NCBI GenBank assembly: GCA_003566455.1
Contig: PXDF01000093.1
Span: forward strand, 1-37,663
Length of the DNA: 37,663 nt
Direction: 5' to 3'
DNA from: Desulfonatronovibrio sp.
GTDB lineage: Bacteria > Desulfobacterota > Desulfovibrionia > Desulfovibrionales > Desulfonatronovibrionaceae
The translations under genes were made by a program, and so were the position numbers. The notes beneath the pieces are model-generated. The model was given only the letters and a program-made list of their open reading frames with translations. It did not search any database and was not told where the DNA came from. Each line of letters opens with the position of its first letter. Position 1 is the first letter of the stretch. Positions 1-8,444 of the stretch are shown piece after piece.

Positions 1-29
1 AGCAATCAACCTCAGCTCCGGGATAAAAT

Positions 30-815
30 ATGAAGTCCCTCAATTTTGGCGTGTGCCAGTGTCCTGTTTTGAGCAAAGTCGAAGATATTGATCCATGGCT
101 GGAAAAAATTTCAGAAGAACAAGAAAAGTGCTTCTGGGTTTTTCCTGAACTGTTCCTGGGTGGTTTTGACTACGAAAAAAAGGATATCTGGGTGGAAAAG
201 TGTCTTGAAGTCAAAGAAATAATGAACTCCTTTGCCAGGGAAAGCGGAAACATCCTGGCTGGAACCCTGTGGCAGAAAAAGGACGGAAAATACTATAACA
301 CCTTCTATCTATTCACTCCGGATCAGGGAACCCTGGAAGTTTACAGCAAGATTCATCTGTTTCTTCCCGGCAAAGAAAATGATTATTTCACCGCGGGAGA
401 GAATACCCCTGAAGCTTATCGCTGGGATGAGATAAGAATGGGTTTTGCCATATGTCATGATTTGCGCTATCCAGAACTTTTTTTATATCAGCACAGTTCA
501 GAACCTGATATCTTTATTGTCAACGCCCAATGGCCTCTGGCCAGGATTGAACACTGGCTGACCCTGCTCAAAGCCAGAGCCATTGAAAATCAGTGTTATG
601 TGCTGGCCTGCAACGGAATGGGAAATTCCGCCCTGGGAAGACTGGCCGGACATTCCTGCCTGATTACCTCCTGGGGAAAATCAGTATTCATTCTCAGTGA
701 GGAGCCTGGAATGAAAAAGGCCAGGCTGGAGGAGAAAGTGATTATTGAAGACCGCAAGATGTTCGACAGCAGGAGATCGCCTTTTTTTGACCTGGCATTT
801 AAAAGACGCCAGTAA
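30..815 (+). CDS. Carbon-nitrogen hydrolase (nitrilase superfamily, omega-amidase-like)
   Basis: A 261-residue cytoplasmic enzyme of the nitrilase superfamily, which hydrolyses amide C-N bonds of small molecules. The Glu-Lys-Cys triad is visible: Glu in FPELFLGGFDY near residue 40, Lys in YSKIHLF near 107, and Cys in FAICHDLRYPELF near 142. The length and the CHDLRYPELF motif fit the YafV/Nit2 omega-amidase branch, which acts on 2-oxoglutaramate-like compounds; substrate assignment is family inference only. The start lies 29 bases from the window edge, so upstream context is unknown. The gene ends in a hairpin terminator and faces the asparaginase/ABC operon on the other strand. Confidence 0.9.
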   Translation: MKSLNFGVCQCPVLSKVEDIDPWLEKISEEQEKCFWVFPELFLGGFDYEKKDIWVEKCLEVKEIMNSFARESGNILAGTLWQKKDGKYYNTFYLFTPDQGTLEVYSKIHLFLPGKENDYFTAGENTPEAYRWDEIRMGFAICHDLRYPELFLYQHSSEPDIFIVNAQWPLARIEHWLTLLKARAIENQCYVLACNGMGNSALGRLAGHSCLITSWGKSVFILSEEPGMKKARLEEKVIIEDRKMFDSRRSPFFDLAFKRRQ

Positions 816-832
816 TTGCCTGGCGGGTTTTT
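807..832 (+). terminator. Rho-independent terminator after the amidase gene
   Basis: CGCCAG (807-812) pairs with CTGGCG (820-825), followed by GGTTTTT. The stop codon TAA of the amidase lies in the loop, so the stem starts within the last codons. Confidence 0.75.
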
Positions 833-863
833 AAAACTTTAAACTCTTAGCCTGATCCCGCCT

Positions 864-1358
864 TTATTTTTGCTCTGTCAGCTCCTCAAAAATCCCGCTT
901 TCCCTGTTCTTTCTGACATTATCCCATTTAAATATCCGGGCATTCATGGCCACATAGACCCCGGGAGACAATGTCTGGGCAGCGGCCAGGGCAAACCCCA
1001 TGTTAAAAACCGCGTCTGAATCCCTGAAGGTGAAGGGAATCATGGACCCGAGCAGAACCACTGTCTTGTGTGCCAGTTTTGGTCCAAGCACTCTGGCGGT
1101 TTCAGTCATGGTGTCTGTTCCGTGAGTTATGACTATCCTTTGCTCATGGCATTCAAGACATTTTTCCAGAATTTTTTGCCGGTCAGAATCATCCATAAGC
1201 AGGCTGTCCTTGAGCATGATTATCTCCAGACTGATGTCAATTCCACACTTGCCCAGACTCAGGATCTCGTTGACATGAGTTTTGGTCAAAACAAGTTCCC
1301 CGTCTGTCTGCCTGTACTCCTTATCCAATGTGCCGCCTGTGATGAAGATCTTTAACAT
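864..1358 (-). CDS. Asparaginase-family protein, N-terminal domain only
   Basis: A 164-residue protein matching only the N-terminal catalytic domain of bacterial asparaginases (full enzymes are about 330 residues). It has the ITGGT motif with the nucleophilic Thr near residue 9 and the second catalytic block VITHGTDTMTETA near residues 77-89. There is no signal peptide, so it is cytoplasmic. It starts two bases after the stop of the fused permease gene, so it is probably the last gene of the amino-acid ABC operon. Short asparaginase-domain proteins like this exist in other proteobacteria, so this is not necessarily a truncation. A role in deamidating or sensing imported Asn/Asp is inference from the operon. 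Confidence 0.85.
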   Translation of the reverse strand: MLKIFITGGTLDKEYRQTDGELVLTKTHVNEILSLGKCGIDISLEIIMLKDSLLMDDSDRQKILEKCLECHEQRIVITHGTDTMTETARVLGPKLAHKTVVLLGSMIPFTFRDSDAVFNMGFALAAAQTLSPGVYVAMNARIFKWDNVRKNRESGIFEELTEQK

Positions 1359-1360
1359 GG

Positions 1361-3142
1361 CTACATCCTGAGCCTGACCTTGTCCGGGGTCAGCTTTCTT
1401 TCCAGCCTGGCCGCCAGTATACTCATGGCATAGCAGCAGACAAAGTACAATACCGCGATGGTTGTGTATATTTCAAAGGGGTAGATCATGAGACGGTTGT
1501 TCAGGATCTGGGCTACATAGGTCAATTCCATGACCCCTATGACAAAAGCCAGGGAAGTGTCCTTGAAAATGGCTATGAACTGACCCACAATGGCTGGGAT
1601 CATCTGTTTCAGGGCCTGGGGAAGGACGATGTGACGCATGGTCCTGTAATATCCCAGCCCGGTACTCATGGCCGCTTCAAACTGTCCTCTGGGAATGTTC
1701 TGTATCCCGCCGCGCACAATTTCCGCGATATACGCACCGGTGAAGATGGTCAAAGCGATGGTGGCGCTCCAGAACACGCTGATAAAGGTATTGAAGAAGA
1801 CCGGAATAAAGAAATAAACCCAGAATATTACAATAATCAAGGGGTTGCCCCGGATGAATTCAATATACATCAAGGAGGGGATTCTAAAGATATTGTTCCG
1901 GGACATGCGTCCAAGACCCACTATGAGACCGATAAAAAAGCTGATTGAAATGGCTATTACGGACATCAAAATTGAAAAGCTCAATCCCCCAAGGCCCATA
2001 AACATATCGTCCACCCTGCCCTGGGGAAAACGCCAGATAAGCAGGGTCCTTAAATTATCCCATATTACCTGCCAGTTGTAAGAGTACAGCCCGTTTCCCA
2101 AGAGATACACACCGTACACAAAAACAAGGGCAAATAAAGCCTTGGACAACAAGACCAGCATCCACCAGGACCATATTGCTGTCTGTTTGATTATGGTCTG
2201 AGTTGTGGTCAGCTTCAGTCCTGCCTGCTTTTTGGGAAACAACCCGGAAAAAATCCTTTCCATGACCAGATAGGCTTTGGTCAGGGGCCAGGTAAAGAAA
2301 TTGATCCCCAGGGACAGGATATCGTTCTGATGATAAGTAGTCCGCCTGAGCCTGGCGTTAATGGCGTTGAGAACGGCGGAAATGGACAAAGAAAGACTGA
2401 GATATATGATTGTGGCCGCTGTAGTGGCCTCAAAGCCTCTGAAGGTTAAAGACTCAATCTGCTGAGATTGCCAGGTCAGATCTGCCACGCCCACCACCAT
2501 GGCCAGGGAGGAATTTTTCATGTTGTTCAAAAATTCACTGCCCAAAGGAGGGATAATGGCCCGAAAGGCCAGGGGCAGAATGATCTTGCGCATTATTTGA
2601 AAATAATTGAGCCCGCTGGAGTAGGATGCTTCAAGAAGACCCCTGTCAATGGACTGAATCCCGGCTCTGATGACCTCGGCCATGAAAGAACCGGTGTATA
2701 TGGCCAGGCCGATGGTTGCGCACCAGAACTCATAGTTAAGGCCGAACATCCAGTGCCGCATCTCCAGCGGCAAGGCATGGGGCATGGCAAAATACCAGAA
2801 AAACAGCTGAACCAGAAGAGGGGTGTTGCGGAAAAACTCCACATAAGCTGTGGACAGCCAGTAAAAGGGCTTAAATGTGGATAGGCGGCCAAGACCGAAG
2901 AACGTGCCCAGGGCCAGGGCGACCACAGAACTGATCAGGGTTATTTTTAATGTGACCTTGAGTCCGTATACCAGATATAGACCCAGATTCTCGCCATAGG
3001 TGGGGTTAACGGTATACAGCACACTCCAGTTAAACTTGTATCCAAACTCAAATACATAACCCCAATAGTAAACCGCAGTCAGAAAGATGACTAAAAGGAT
3101 TACATTTTGTACCCAGTTTTTGGATATCCAGGTCTTGAGCAT
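1361..3142 (-). CDS. Amino-acid ABC transporter permease, two fused membrane domains
   Basis: A 593-residue inner-membrane protein containing two complete polar-amino-acid permease domains in tandem. Each has the family signature near its first helices (EFFRNTPLLVQLFFW and EFIRGNPLIIVIFWVYF) and its own EAA-type coupling loop (EASYSSGLNYFQIMRKIILP and EAAMSTGLGYYRTMRHIVLP). A basic linker around residues 260-310 joins them. Related systems (GltJ/GltK, AatM/AatQ) use two separate permeases, so this protein should form the whole membrane core alone. It follows the binding-protein gene, separated by a hairpin, and is followed immediately by the asparaginase-domain gene. The substrate is probably acidic amino acids, judged from the binding protein. 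Confidence 0.92.
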   Translation of the reverse strand: MLKTWISKNWVQNVILLVIFLTAVYYWGYVFEFGYKFNWSVLYTVNPTYGENLGLYLVYGLKVTLKITLISSVVALALGTFFGLGRLSTFKPFYWLSTAYVEFFRNTPLLVQLFFWYFAMPHALPLEMRHWMFGLNYEFWCATIGLAIYTGSFMAEVIRAGIQSIDRGLLEASYSSGLNYFQIMRKIILPLAFRAIIPPLGSEFLNNMKNSSLAMVVGVADLTWQSQQIESLTFRGFEATTAATIIYLSLSLSISAVLNAINARLRRTTYHQNDILSLGINFFTWPLTKAYLVMERIFSGLFPKKQAGLKLTTTQTIIKQTAIWSWWMLVLLSKALFALVFVYGVYLLGNGLYSYNWQVIWDNLRTLLIWRFPQGRVDDMFMGLGGLSFSILMSVIAISISFFIGLIVGLGRMSRNNIFRIPSLMYIEFIRGNPLIIVIFWVYFFIPVFFNTFISVFWSATIALTIFTGAYIAEIVRGGIQNIPRGQFEAAMSTGLGYYRTMRHIVLPQALKQMIPAIVGQFIAIFKDTSLAFVIGVMELTYVAQILNNRLMIYPFEIYTTIAVLYFVCCYAMSILAARLERKLTPDKVRLRM

Positions 3143-3154
3143 AGATTATTTATC

Positions 3155-3192
3155 CGGAAAAAGGCCCGGAAAAAAAGATTTCCCGGGCCTTT
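3155..3192 (-). terminator. Hairpin with T-tract between binding-protein and permease genes
   Basis: A perfect 10-bp stem: AAAGGCCCGG (3160-3169) pairs with CCGGGCCTTT (3183-3192). On the minus strand the stem runs into a T-tract. It lies 20 bases after the binding-protein stop. It probably lets the binding protein be made in excess over the membrane component by partial termination or by protecting the mRNA 3' end. Confidence 0.7.
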
Positions 3193-3212
3193 GGCGTGAG
3201 ATGAATTCAAGT

Positions 3213-4040
3213 CTAAGGCCAGACTTCAATTTTATCAGTCATTGGAAAATAATATGGAGTGTCCGGTCCGTACCATTTATTATAGATTTGCATATAGGTT
3301 CCATCCAGCCACATATCCTGCAGAGCGAAGTTGATGGAGTCACGCCATGCTGAATCATCCTCAGGCAGGCCGATTCCATAAGGTTCTTCGCTTATGAAGT
3401 CACCCACCAGCTCCCATTTGCCAGGCTCCTGGGCCGCGTAGCCAAGGAGAATTGTGCTGTCAGTGGACCATCCGGCAACGCTTCCCAGCTTCAGGGCCTG
3501 AAAGGCTTCTGATTCCCTCTGAAAGGAGATTACGTTTCGTTCATAGTTGGGATCACCAAGCTCTTTGAGCAGGTTTTTGATGTTGATTTCAGAAGTAGTG
3601 CCCTGCATGGTGGCGATTCTTTTGCCCACGAAATCCTCATGTTTTTTATACTGTCCCACAGGGGCCAATATTTTCTGACCATCAAAAAAGTAAGTGATGG
3701 AAAAGTCAATAACCCGGTCTCTTTCCCTGGTATGGGTCATGTTGGCCACGGACATGTCAATGCGGCCCTGCTGGACAAAAGTTATCCTTGTTCGGTTGGT
3801 GCACTGTACCCTTTCAATGTCCACGCCCAGTCTTTTAGCAACTTCCTCGGCTATGTCCACGTCAAAACCGACCCATTCGTTCTTGTCATTGAAAAAAGCT
3901 CCCGGAATGGAGTCGGTCATCATACCCACCCGGACAACTCCCGATTCCATGACCCTGTCATACGTCGGTCCGGCAACCGCCAGCTGGGTTGAAAGCATGA
4001 GCGCTGCCAGGGCCAAAGCAAAAATTTTCCAAAAACGCAT
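3213..4040 (-). CDS. Periplasmic amino-acid-binding protein of an ABC transporter
   Basis: A 275-residue secreted solute-binding protein (SBP_bac_3 family). I choose the ATG at 4040, not a longer in-frame start at 4082, because an AGGAGG (4049-4054) stands 8 bases before it and the protein then opens with a clean signal peptide (MRFWKIFALALAALMLS, cleavage after AVA). The block CTNRTRITFVQQGRIDMSVA and the following THTRERD are typical of glutamate/aspartate-binding members. It delivers its ligand to the fused permease encoded next, with the ATPase encoded just upstream. Confidence 0.92.
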   Translation of the reverse strand: MRFWKIFALALAALMLSTQLAVAGPTYDRVMESGVVRVGMMTDSIPGAFFNDKNEWVGFDVDIAEEVAKRLGVDIERVQCTNRTRITFVQQGRIDMSVANMTHTRERDRVIDFSITYFFDGQKILAPVGQYKKHEDFVGKRIATMQGTTSEINIKNLLKELGDPNYERNVISFQRESEAFQALKLGSVAGWSTDSTILLGYAAQEPGKWELVGDFISEEPYGIGLPEDDSAWRDSINFALQDMWLDGTYMQIYNKWYGPDTPYYFPMTDKIEVWP

Positions 4041-4119
4041 CTTCACTACCTCCTGAATTTTAAAAAAATAATTAAAAAGCACGCCTCAAAACTAAAACAA
4101 GAAAAAAACCAAACTGAAA

Positions 4120-4875
4120 CTAATGCGAGAGAATTTTGCTCAGAAAACTTTTGGCCCTGTCGGTCTGGGGCTGGGTGAAAAACAGGGTTGGGGTATTCTG
4201 CTCCACCAGTCTGCCTTCGTCCATAAAGATGACCCTGTCGGCCACTTCGCGGGCAAAACCCATTTCATGGCTCACCACAACCATGGTCATTCCTTCAAGG
4301 GCCAGCGCTTTCATTACGTCAAGGACTTCATTGATCATTTCCGGATCAAGGGCAGAGGTGGGCTCGTCAAAAAGCATGATCTTGGGATTCATGGCCAGCC
4401 CTCTGGCTATGGCCACCCTTTGCTGCTGACCCCCTGAAAGCTGAGAAGGGTAATGATGAGCCTTGTCCGGGATATTCACCTTATCCAGAAGGGCCATGCC
4501 TTTTGCCTGGGCTTCTTTGGTGGATATTTTGCGAACAAGCCTTGGAGCCAGGGTGATGTTCTGAAGAACTGTCATGTGGGGATAAAGATTGAACTGCTGA
4601 AAGACAAAGCCGATTTCCGCCCGGAGCCTGGTCAGGTTGATATTGGGGGCAAAAAGGTTGACTCCGTCAACAATGATTTCACCTTTCTGCACAGGTTCAA
4701 TCCTGTTTATGCAGCGAATAAGAGTGCTTTTTCCTGACCCTGACGGACCGCAGACAACCACGACCTCGCCCTTTTCAATGTGCAGGCTGATATCATTGAG
4801 CACATAAAGACTTCCAAACCATTTGTGGACATGCTTAAACTGGATCAAATAGTTCTCCGGTTTGCTGAGGATCAA
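4120..4875 (-). CDS. Amino-acid ABC transporter ATP-binding protein (GlnQ/GltL type)
   Basis: The cytoplasmic ATPase of the amino-acid importer. It has Walker [10 protein letters not shown], signature LSGGQQQR, Walker [14 protein letters not shown] and the switch His in [12 protein letters not shown]. It is the first gene of the operon ATPase - binding protein - fused permease - asparaginase domain. The start is uncertain: the frame opens with TTG at 4873-4875 with little Shine-Dalgarno, while a TTG at 4846-4848 has GGAG 6 bases upstream and would give 242 residues. Both keep all functional motifs. Confidence 0.92.
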   Translation of the reverse strand: MILSKPENYLIQFKHVHKWFGSLYVLNDISLHIEKGEVVVVCGPSGSGKSTLIRCINRIEPVQKGEIIVDGVNLFAPNINLTRLRAEIGFVFQQFNLYPHMTVLQNITLAPRLVRKISTKEAQAKGMALLDKVNIPDKAHHYPSQLSGGQQQRVAIARGLAMNPKIMLFDEPTSALDPEMINEVLDVMKALALEGMTMVVVSHEMGFAREVADRVIFMDEGRLVEQNTPTLFFTQPQTDRAKSFLSKILSH

Positions 4876-5045
4876 AGCGTTAATCTGCTGTGGAAAGGAC
4901 CAGATCAGCTAACAAACACTGGGTGCTCAGGTCAAGAAAAAACCGAGGCACGCAAGGTATTAATTTGAGGTCCAAAGACAAGACAGGTTTTGAATTCTCA
5001 TTTGATCATTAACCACGCTATGTAATTACCATGGGTGATCATTTT

Positions 5046-5078
5046 AATAAAACGCTGGAATATTTTATTTTCAGGCGT
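5046..5078 (-). terminator. Possible terminator after the FmdE-MoCF gene
   Basis: On the minus strand ACGCCTG (5078-5072) can pair with CAGCGT (5057-5052) with one bulge, followed by TTTTATT. The stem is short and starts in the stop codon, so this is a weak call. Confidence 0.35.
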
Positions 5079-6697
5079 CACTTTCCAAAAGGACATTTGG
5101 GAAAGGTACATGATTTGCAGGCAAGACAAAGACCGCCATCCGCCATCTGGGCCAGGTTAAGCCTGGTTATCCTGATTCCGGCCAGCAATCTTGGCAACAG
5201 CAAATCAAAGCTGGTGGTTTTGAAATACAGGGCACAGGCCGGAACTCCGATCACCGGAACAGAATCAATTCTTGTGAGCATGGTCATGGCCCCCGGCAGA
5301 ATGGGCGCTCCATACAGCACATCAACCGCTCCCGCGTCTTCAATCCCTTTTCTGGTGACATCATCAGGATCAACAGACAGACCCGCGGTGGTGACAATGA
5401 TTTCAGAACCGGAGCTTAAAAGATCCAGAACCGACTCTTTGATTTTTTCCCGGTCATCAGGACAGATAATGGTCCTGATGACCTTTGAGCCTAACTTGTT
5501 GACTTTGTCGGTAATTATGGGCTCAAAACGGTCCTTGATTATTCCCTGGTAAATCTCGGTTCCTGTTATGAGCAAACCCACCTTATGTTCCGGCAGGGGC
5601 AACACATCAAATAATGGTCCGGACTCCAGAACCTGCATGGCTTTTTGATAGTTGGATCTGGAAATATAAAGGGGAATGGCCCTTGTGCCCGCAATAACAG
5701 TGTCCTTATTGACCATAACATTGCTTTGCCGGCTGGCGCACATGACCTGCGGCACAAGATTAAAGGCCACAAGGTTGTCGCGGTTTACGCGAAGCAGCCC
5801 GTCCCTGATGGCTTTGAGGTCGATTTTGCCTTCTCTGGGGGGAAGGTCCAGAGTAACTCCCTGACCAGCCATGGATTGAGCAAAACTCCTTGCCGCGTCG
5901 TCCTCGTGGATCCAGTCTTTTTCATCAGGCACATTTCCGGAATAAATGTTATTTTTCCCCACCTGCTGAAGCCTGCACATGTCTCCGATGCTTATTTCCT
6001 GGCCTCTCTTTATAACCGGGCCTTTGAATCCAGCCTCAGGATCAATGCCGGTCATATCATGAACCACTTTTTTACCCAATGAGCTTTTTAATGGGATTGT
6101 CTCCAGTACCGGGCCATCATGACAATCCGCGCGGCCAATATAGGGGCTGTCGCCGTGGCAACCCCGGCAGGCAGCTCCATCATCTCCGGGAAAGGGCTCT
6201 TGGCAGATTGGGCAGACAACTATTTTAGCCATTTTTTTGCTGGACAGCTGACGCAGATCAACCTGAATGGGCCTGGCGGAAAACATGCCATGCCCTGCTT
6301 CCTTAATCTGTGACATAAGCAGTTCGAAACTCTGCTCTTTCTTGGGTTTGAGCTTCAATAGCCAGTCATGAATTTCCGGCCATTGCTTTAACTTTTCAAG
6401 ATCAATAAAAACCCGGACGCCCTGCCCGTTATATTTGTCATACAGGGTCAGGGCGTAACGCCCCAGATTAATTACTTTAAGCCAGCCATTGCCTATGGTG
6501 CACAGAGTCAGAAGCTGGACAGAGTCGGGAAGGCATTTGGGCGTCTCGGCAATGGCATCAAATATTGTATCAGGAGGCAAATTTTCCCTGGCCATATCCA
6601 CCATCATCCCCCCAATGATAATCCCGGGAGCTGGACTGCCATGAAAATTTCTAACAAGTTCAATAAATTCATCAAAATTATAATCACCTATGCGCAT
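5078..6697 (-). CDS. FmdE-domain / molybdopterin-binding (MoCF) fusion protein
   Basis: A 539-residue protein with three parts. Residues ~10-150 match FmdE (FHGSPAPGIIIGG, then QLLTLCTIGNGWLKV), a family first found in formylmethanofuran dehydrogenase operons. Residues ~160-190 form a zinc-ribbon-like segment with CPIC and CRGC. Residues ~370-520 match the MoeA/MogA molybdopterin-binding fold (VGLLITGTEI, then TTAGLSVDPDDVTRKGI). The C-terminus adds a Cys-rich tail (CLACKSC, CPFGK). The MoCF domain points to molybdenum or tungsten cofactor binding. I infer a role in supplying cofactor to a molybdo/tungsto-oxidoreductase, but the partner enzyme is not in this window. The start is 6 bases after the preceding membrane-protein gene, so the two are probably co-transcribed. 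Confidence 0.8.
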   Translation of the reverse strand: MRIGDYNFDEFIELVRNFHGSPAPGIIIGGMMVDMARENLPPDTIFDAIAETPKCLPDSVQLLTLCTIGNGWLKVINLGRYALTLYDKYNGQGVRVFIDLEKLKQWPEIHDWLLKLKPKKEQSFELLMSQIKEAGHGMFSARPIQVDLRQLSSKKMAKIVVCPICQEPFPGDDGAACRGCHGDSPYIGRADCHDGPVLETIPLKSSLGKKVVHDMTGIDPEAGFKGPVIKRGQEISIGDMCRLQQVGKNNIYSGNVPDEKDWIHEDDAARSFAQSMAGQGVTLDLPPREGKIDLKAIRDGLLRVNRDNLVAFNLVPQVMCASRQSNVMVNKDTVIAGTRAIPLYISRSNYQKAMQVLESGPLFDVLPLPEHKVGLLITGTEIYQGIIKDRFEPIITDKVNKLGSKVIRTIICPDDREKIKESVLDLLSSGSEIIVTTAGLSVDPDDVTRKGIEDAGAVDVLYGAPILPGAMTMLTRIDSVPVIGVPACALYFKTTSFDLLLPRLLAGIRITRLNLAQMADGGLCLACKSCTFPKCPFGK

Positions 6698-6703
6698 ATG
6701 ATG

Positions 6704-7345
6704 TTACCTTTTATCTGTTTCAGGATTATCCTTGTTCTGCCAGAATCTTTCAGGCAGGCCTCGATGTTTGTTTATATCTTCCCATTGTATCATTTCTTCT
6801 TCGCCCTGGTCCAGGCCAACCCCGGGATCCATGTTAAAAAAGAAGAGATGAGGTTTAAGCTTGCCCCAGCCTATCCTGCAGAGAATATACATGGGGATCA
6901 TTACCGCGGCAAAGCCTACTGAATCTCCAATCATGGGCAAAGAAAAAAGAAGTTCAAACTCAACCTGAGAAAATCTGGTGGCCATCCAGCCCAGAGCAAA
7001 GGGGACCGGCCAGAGAAAAGCAGCGCCCTGGGTGATCATATTGAAAAAATACTTGCCAAAGGCTTCATTGGCCTGCTTATTACAGGCTCTGAAGTTTTCC
7101 TTATCCTTGAGCACAATGGCCTTGACGGAGAGATTGTGCATCTTCACCGCCTGGGACCTTAACCTGTTCATATAAGATCTGTTGACTCTTGCCGCCAGAC
7201 GAAAGGTCAGTTCGCCCAGAAGTATGCACCACAGGCAAAGAATAAAAGTCCCAAAGTAAAAGCCGACTATGGGAATTTCAAAGGCCCGGTAAGGGGCAAT
7301 CAATAACAAATCAAGCAGGATGTATAATTCCGTCCAGATATTCAT
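6704..7345 (-). CDS. Membrane protein of unknown function
   Basis: A 213-residue integral membrane protein with no family I can name with certainty. Hydrophobic segments fall near residues 8-20, 25-50, 103-125 and 130-165. Between the second and third lies a long charged helical stretch (about 50-102), and the C-terminal 45 residues are hydrophilic. This helix - cytoplasmic coiled segment - helices layout resembles the Oxa1/YidC/EMC3 (DUF106) superfamily, but I see no decisive motif. It sits 6 bases upstream of the FmdE-MoCF gene, so the two products may work together. Confidence 0.7.
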   Translation of the reverse strand: MNIWTELYILLDLLLIAPYRAFEIPIVGFYFGTFILCLWCILLGELTFRLAARVNRSYMNRLRSQAVKMHNLSVKAIVLKDKENFRACNKQANEAFGKYFFNMITQGAAFLWPVPFALGWMATRFSQVEFELLFSLPMIGDSVGFAAVMIPMYILCRIGWGKLKPHLFFFNMDPGVGLDQGEEEMIQWEDINKHRGLPERFWQNKDNPETDKR

Positions 7346-7538
7346 GTCTTTCTTGATTAATGTTTCTGACTATGGTCTGCTGGATAATTAAACAGGTTGT
7401 TTTGCTCATTGATTTTACCATGCACTATATCCTTCCGGAATAAAAGGGGCAAGTCTGAAAAATCTCTCAACCCAAATAACAAAACTACAGACAAAAAACA
7501 GCTTGTCAGATGTTCTGCCCTGTTTTAAAAAATACTTC

Positions 7539-8021
7539 ATGAAATCAGTTGGAGAATCCCTTGGTAACTGGCTGTCACGTTTTGACCCTGATGGAAGCAG
7601 GTATCTTTTTAATGTTATCTGTAAGAACTGGAAAGACATAGTTGGTGAGGAAACAGCTGGTCTGGTCAAGCCTCTGGGCCGCAAAAACACCACCATAATC
7701 CTGGGCGCCCATGACAGTATTGTGATCCAGGAAATCTCGTTTCTTTCTGATCAGATTCTTGAACTGATCAACTCCTTTTGTGGATCTGTTTTTTTTGACA
7801 AGGTTCGCGTTGAATTGCTAAAGGGCAGAACTCCCCTTGACAGTGAACTGGTTAAGAAACCAGAAATCCGGACACAGGTTAAAAAACCCATGGAGCTCGG
7901 CGGGTTGAAAAAAATTTTGCGGGAAGACTCACCTGTTGCCAGATGTTATGCCCGGTATATTGACGTGTTAGGTGAAAAACAGGCTGATTTGCCCGATAAT
8001 AAATTTACTGATTCAAAATGA
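7539..8021 (+). CDS. DUF721 / DciA-like protein
   Basis: A 160-residue protein of the DUF721 family. The core NWKDIVGEETAGLVKPLGRK, followed by a hydrophobic strand and SFLSDQILELIN, matches the KH-like fold of DciA, the ancestral loader of the replicative helicase DnaB. The family link is fairly clear; the helicase-loading role is inference. The start is uncertain: I use ATG at 7539, while a TTG at 7503 would add 12 residues. Neither has a good Shine-Dalgarno. The downstream small gene begins 21 bases after the stop. Confidence 0.75.
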   Translation: MKSVGESLGNWLSRFDPDGSRYLFNVICKNWKDIVGEETAGLVKPLGRKNTTIILGAHDSIVIQEISFLSDQILELINSFCGSVFFDKVRVELLKGRTPLDSELVKKPEIRTQVKKPMELGGLKKILREDSPVARCYARYIDVLGEKQADLPDNKFTDSK

Positions 8022-8042
8022 CGATTTAAGGAGGATTATTTA

Positions 8043-8384
8043 ATGAGCGATGATTTGAAACTGGAACTGAAAAAACCTTTGGACAAAATGACCGCCAAGG
8101 AACTTCGTCAACTGGTGATTGAAAAAATTCCCCAGATTACCGGAGCTTCAGGCATGGATAAGGAAACGCTTTTATCTTCCATAAAAAATGTTCTGGGCAT
8201 CACTGATGAGGAAGGTTCCAGCAGCAAGGCCTATAAAGAACAGATCAGCAGTCTGAAGAGAAAAATCAAAGAACTTCAGGCTCAGAAGCTTGAGCTGCCC
8301 AAGTCGGAAAAGAATATGCGCCAGACTCTTCGCAAAAAAATCCACACCCTCAAGAAACGCACCCGGCGCCTGAGCGCGCATTAA
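8043..8384 (+). CDS. Small basic coiled-coil protein, Rho-N/SAP-like start
   Basis: A 113-residue protein I cannot name. Residues ~12-52 (KPLDKMTAKELRQLVIEKIP and the KETLLSSI segment) look like the short helix-extended-helix fold of Rho N-terminal/SAP domains, which bind nucleic acid. Residues ~60-113 are a strongly basic coiled coil rich in Lys, Arg and Leu. A strong AGGAGG stands 8 bases before the ATG. A 17-bp hairpin follows. A nucleic-acid-binding role is plausible but unproven. Confidence 0.75.
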   Translation: MSDDLKLELKKPLDKMTAKELRQLVIEKIPQITGASGMDKETLLSSIKNVLGITDEEGSSSKAYKEQISSLKRKIKELQAQKLELPKSEKNMRQTLRKKIHTLKKRTRRLSAH

Positions 8385-8393
8385 GCAGCCTTG

Positions 8394-8434
8394 GGTTTTC
8401 ATCGGGAAAACATTAAATTTTCCCGATGAAAACC
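8394..8434 (+). terminator. Perfect 17-bp hairpin after the small basic protein gene
   Basis: GGTTTTCATCGGGAAAA (8394-8410) pairs perfectly with 8418-8434 around a 7-base loop. Only TTT follows, so termination may be weak. It ends 10 bases before the next start codon. Confidence 0.65.
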
Positions 8435-8444
8435 TTTATGACCA

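Noticed and set aside
5031-5552. Plus-strand frame of 173 codons opposite the FmdE-MoCF gene
   Set aside because: Antisense shadow of a well-supported gene, rich in Ser/Arg as expected for the reverse complement.
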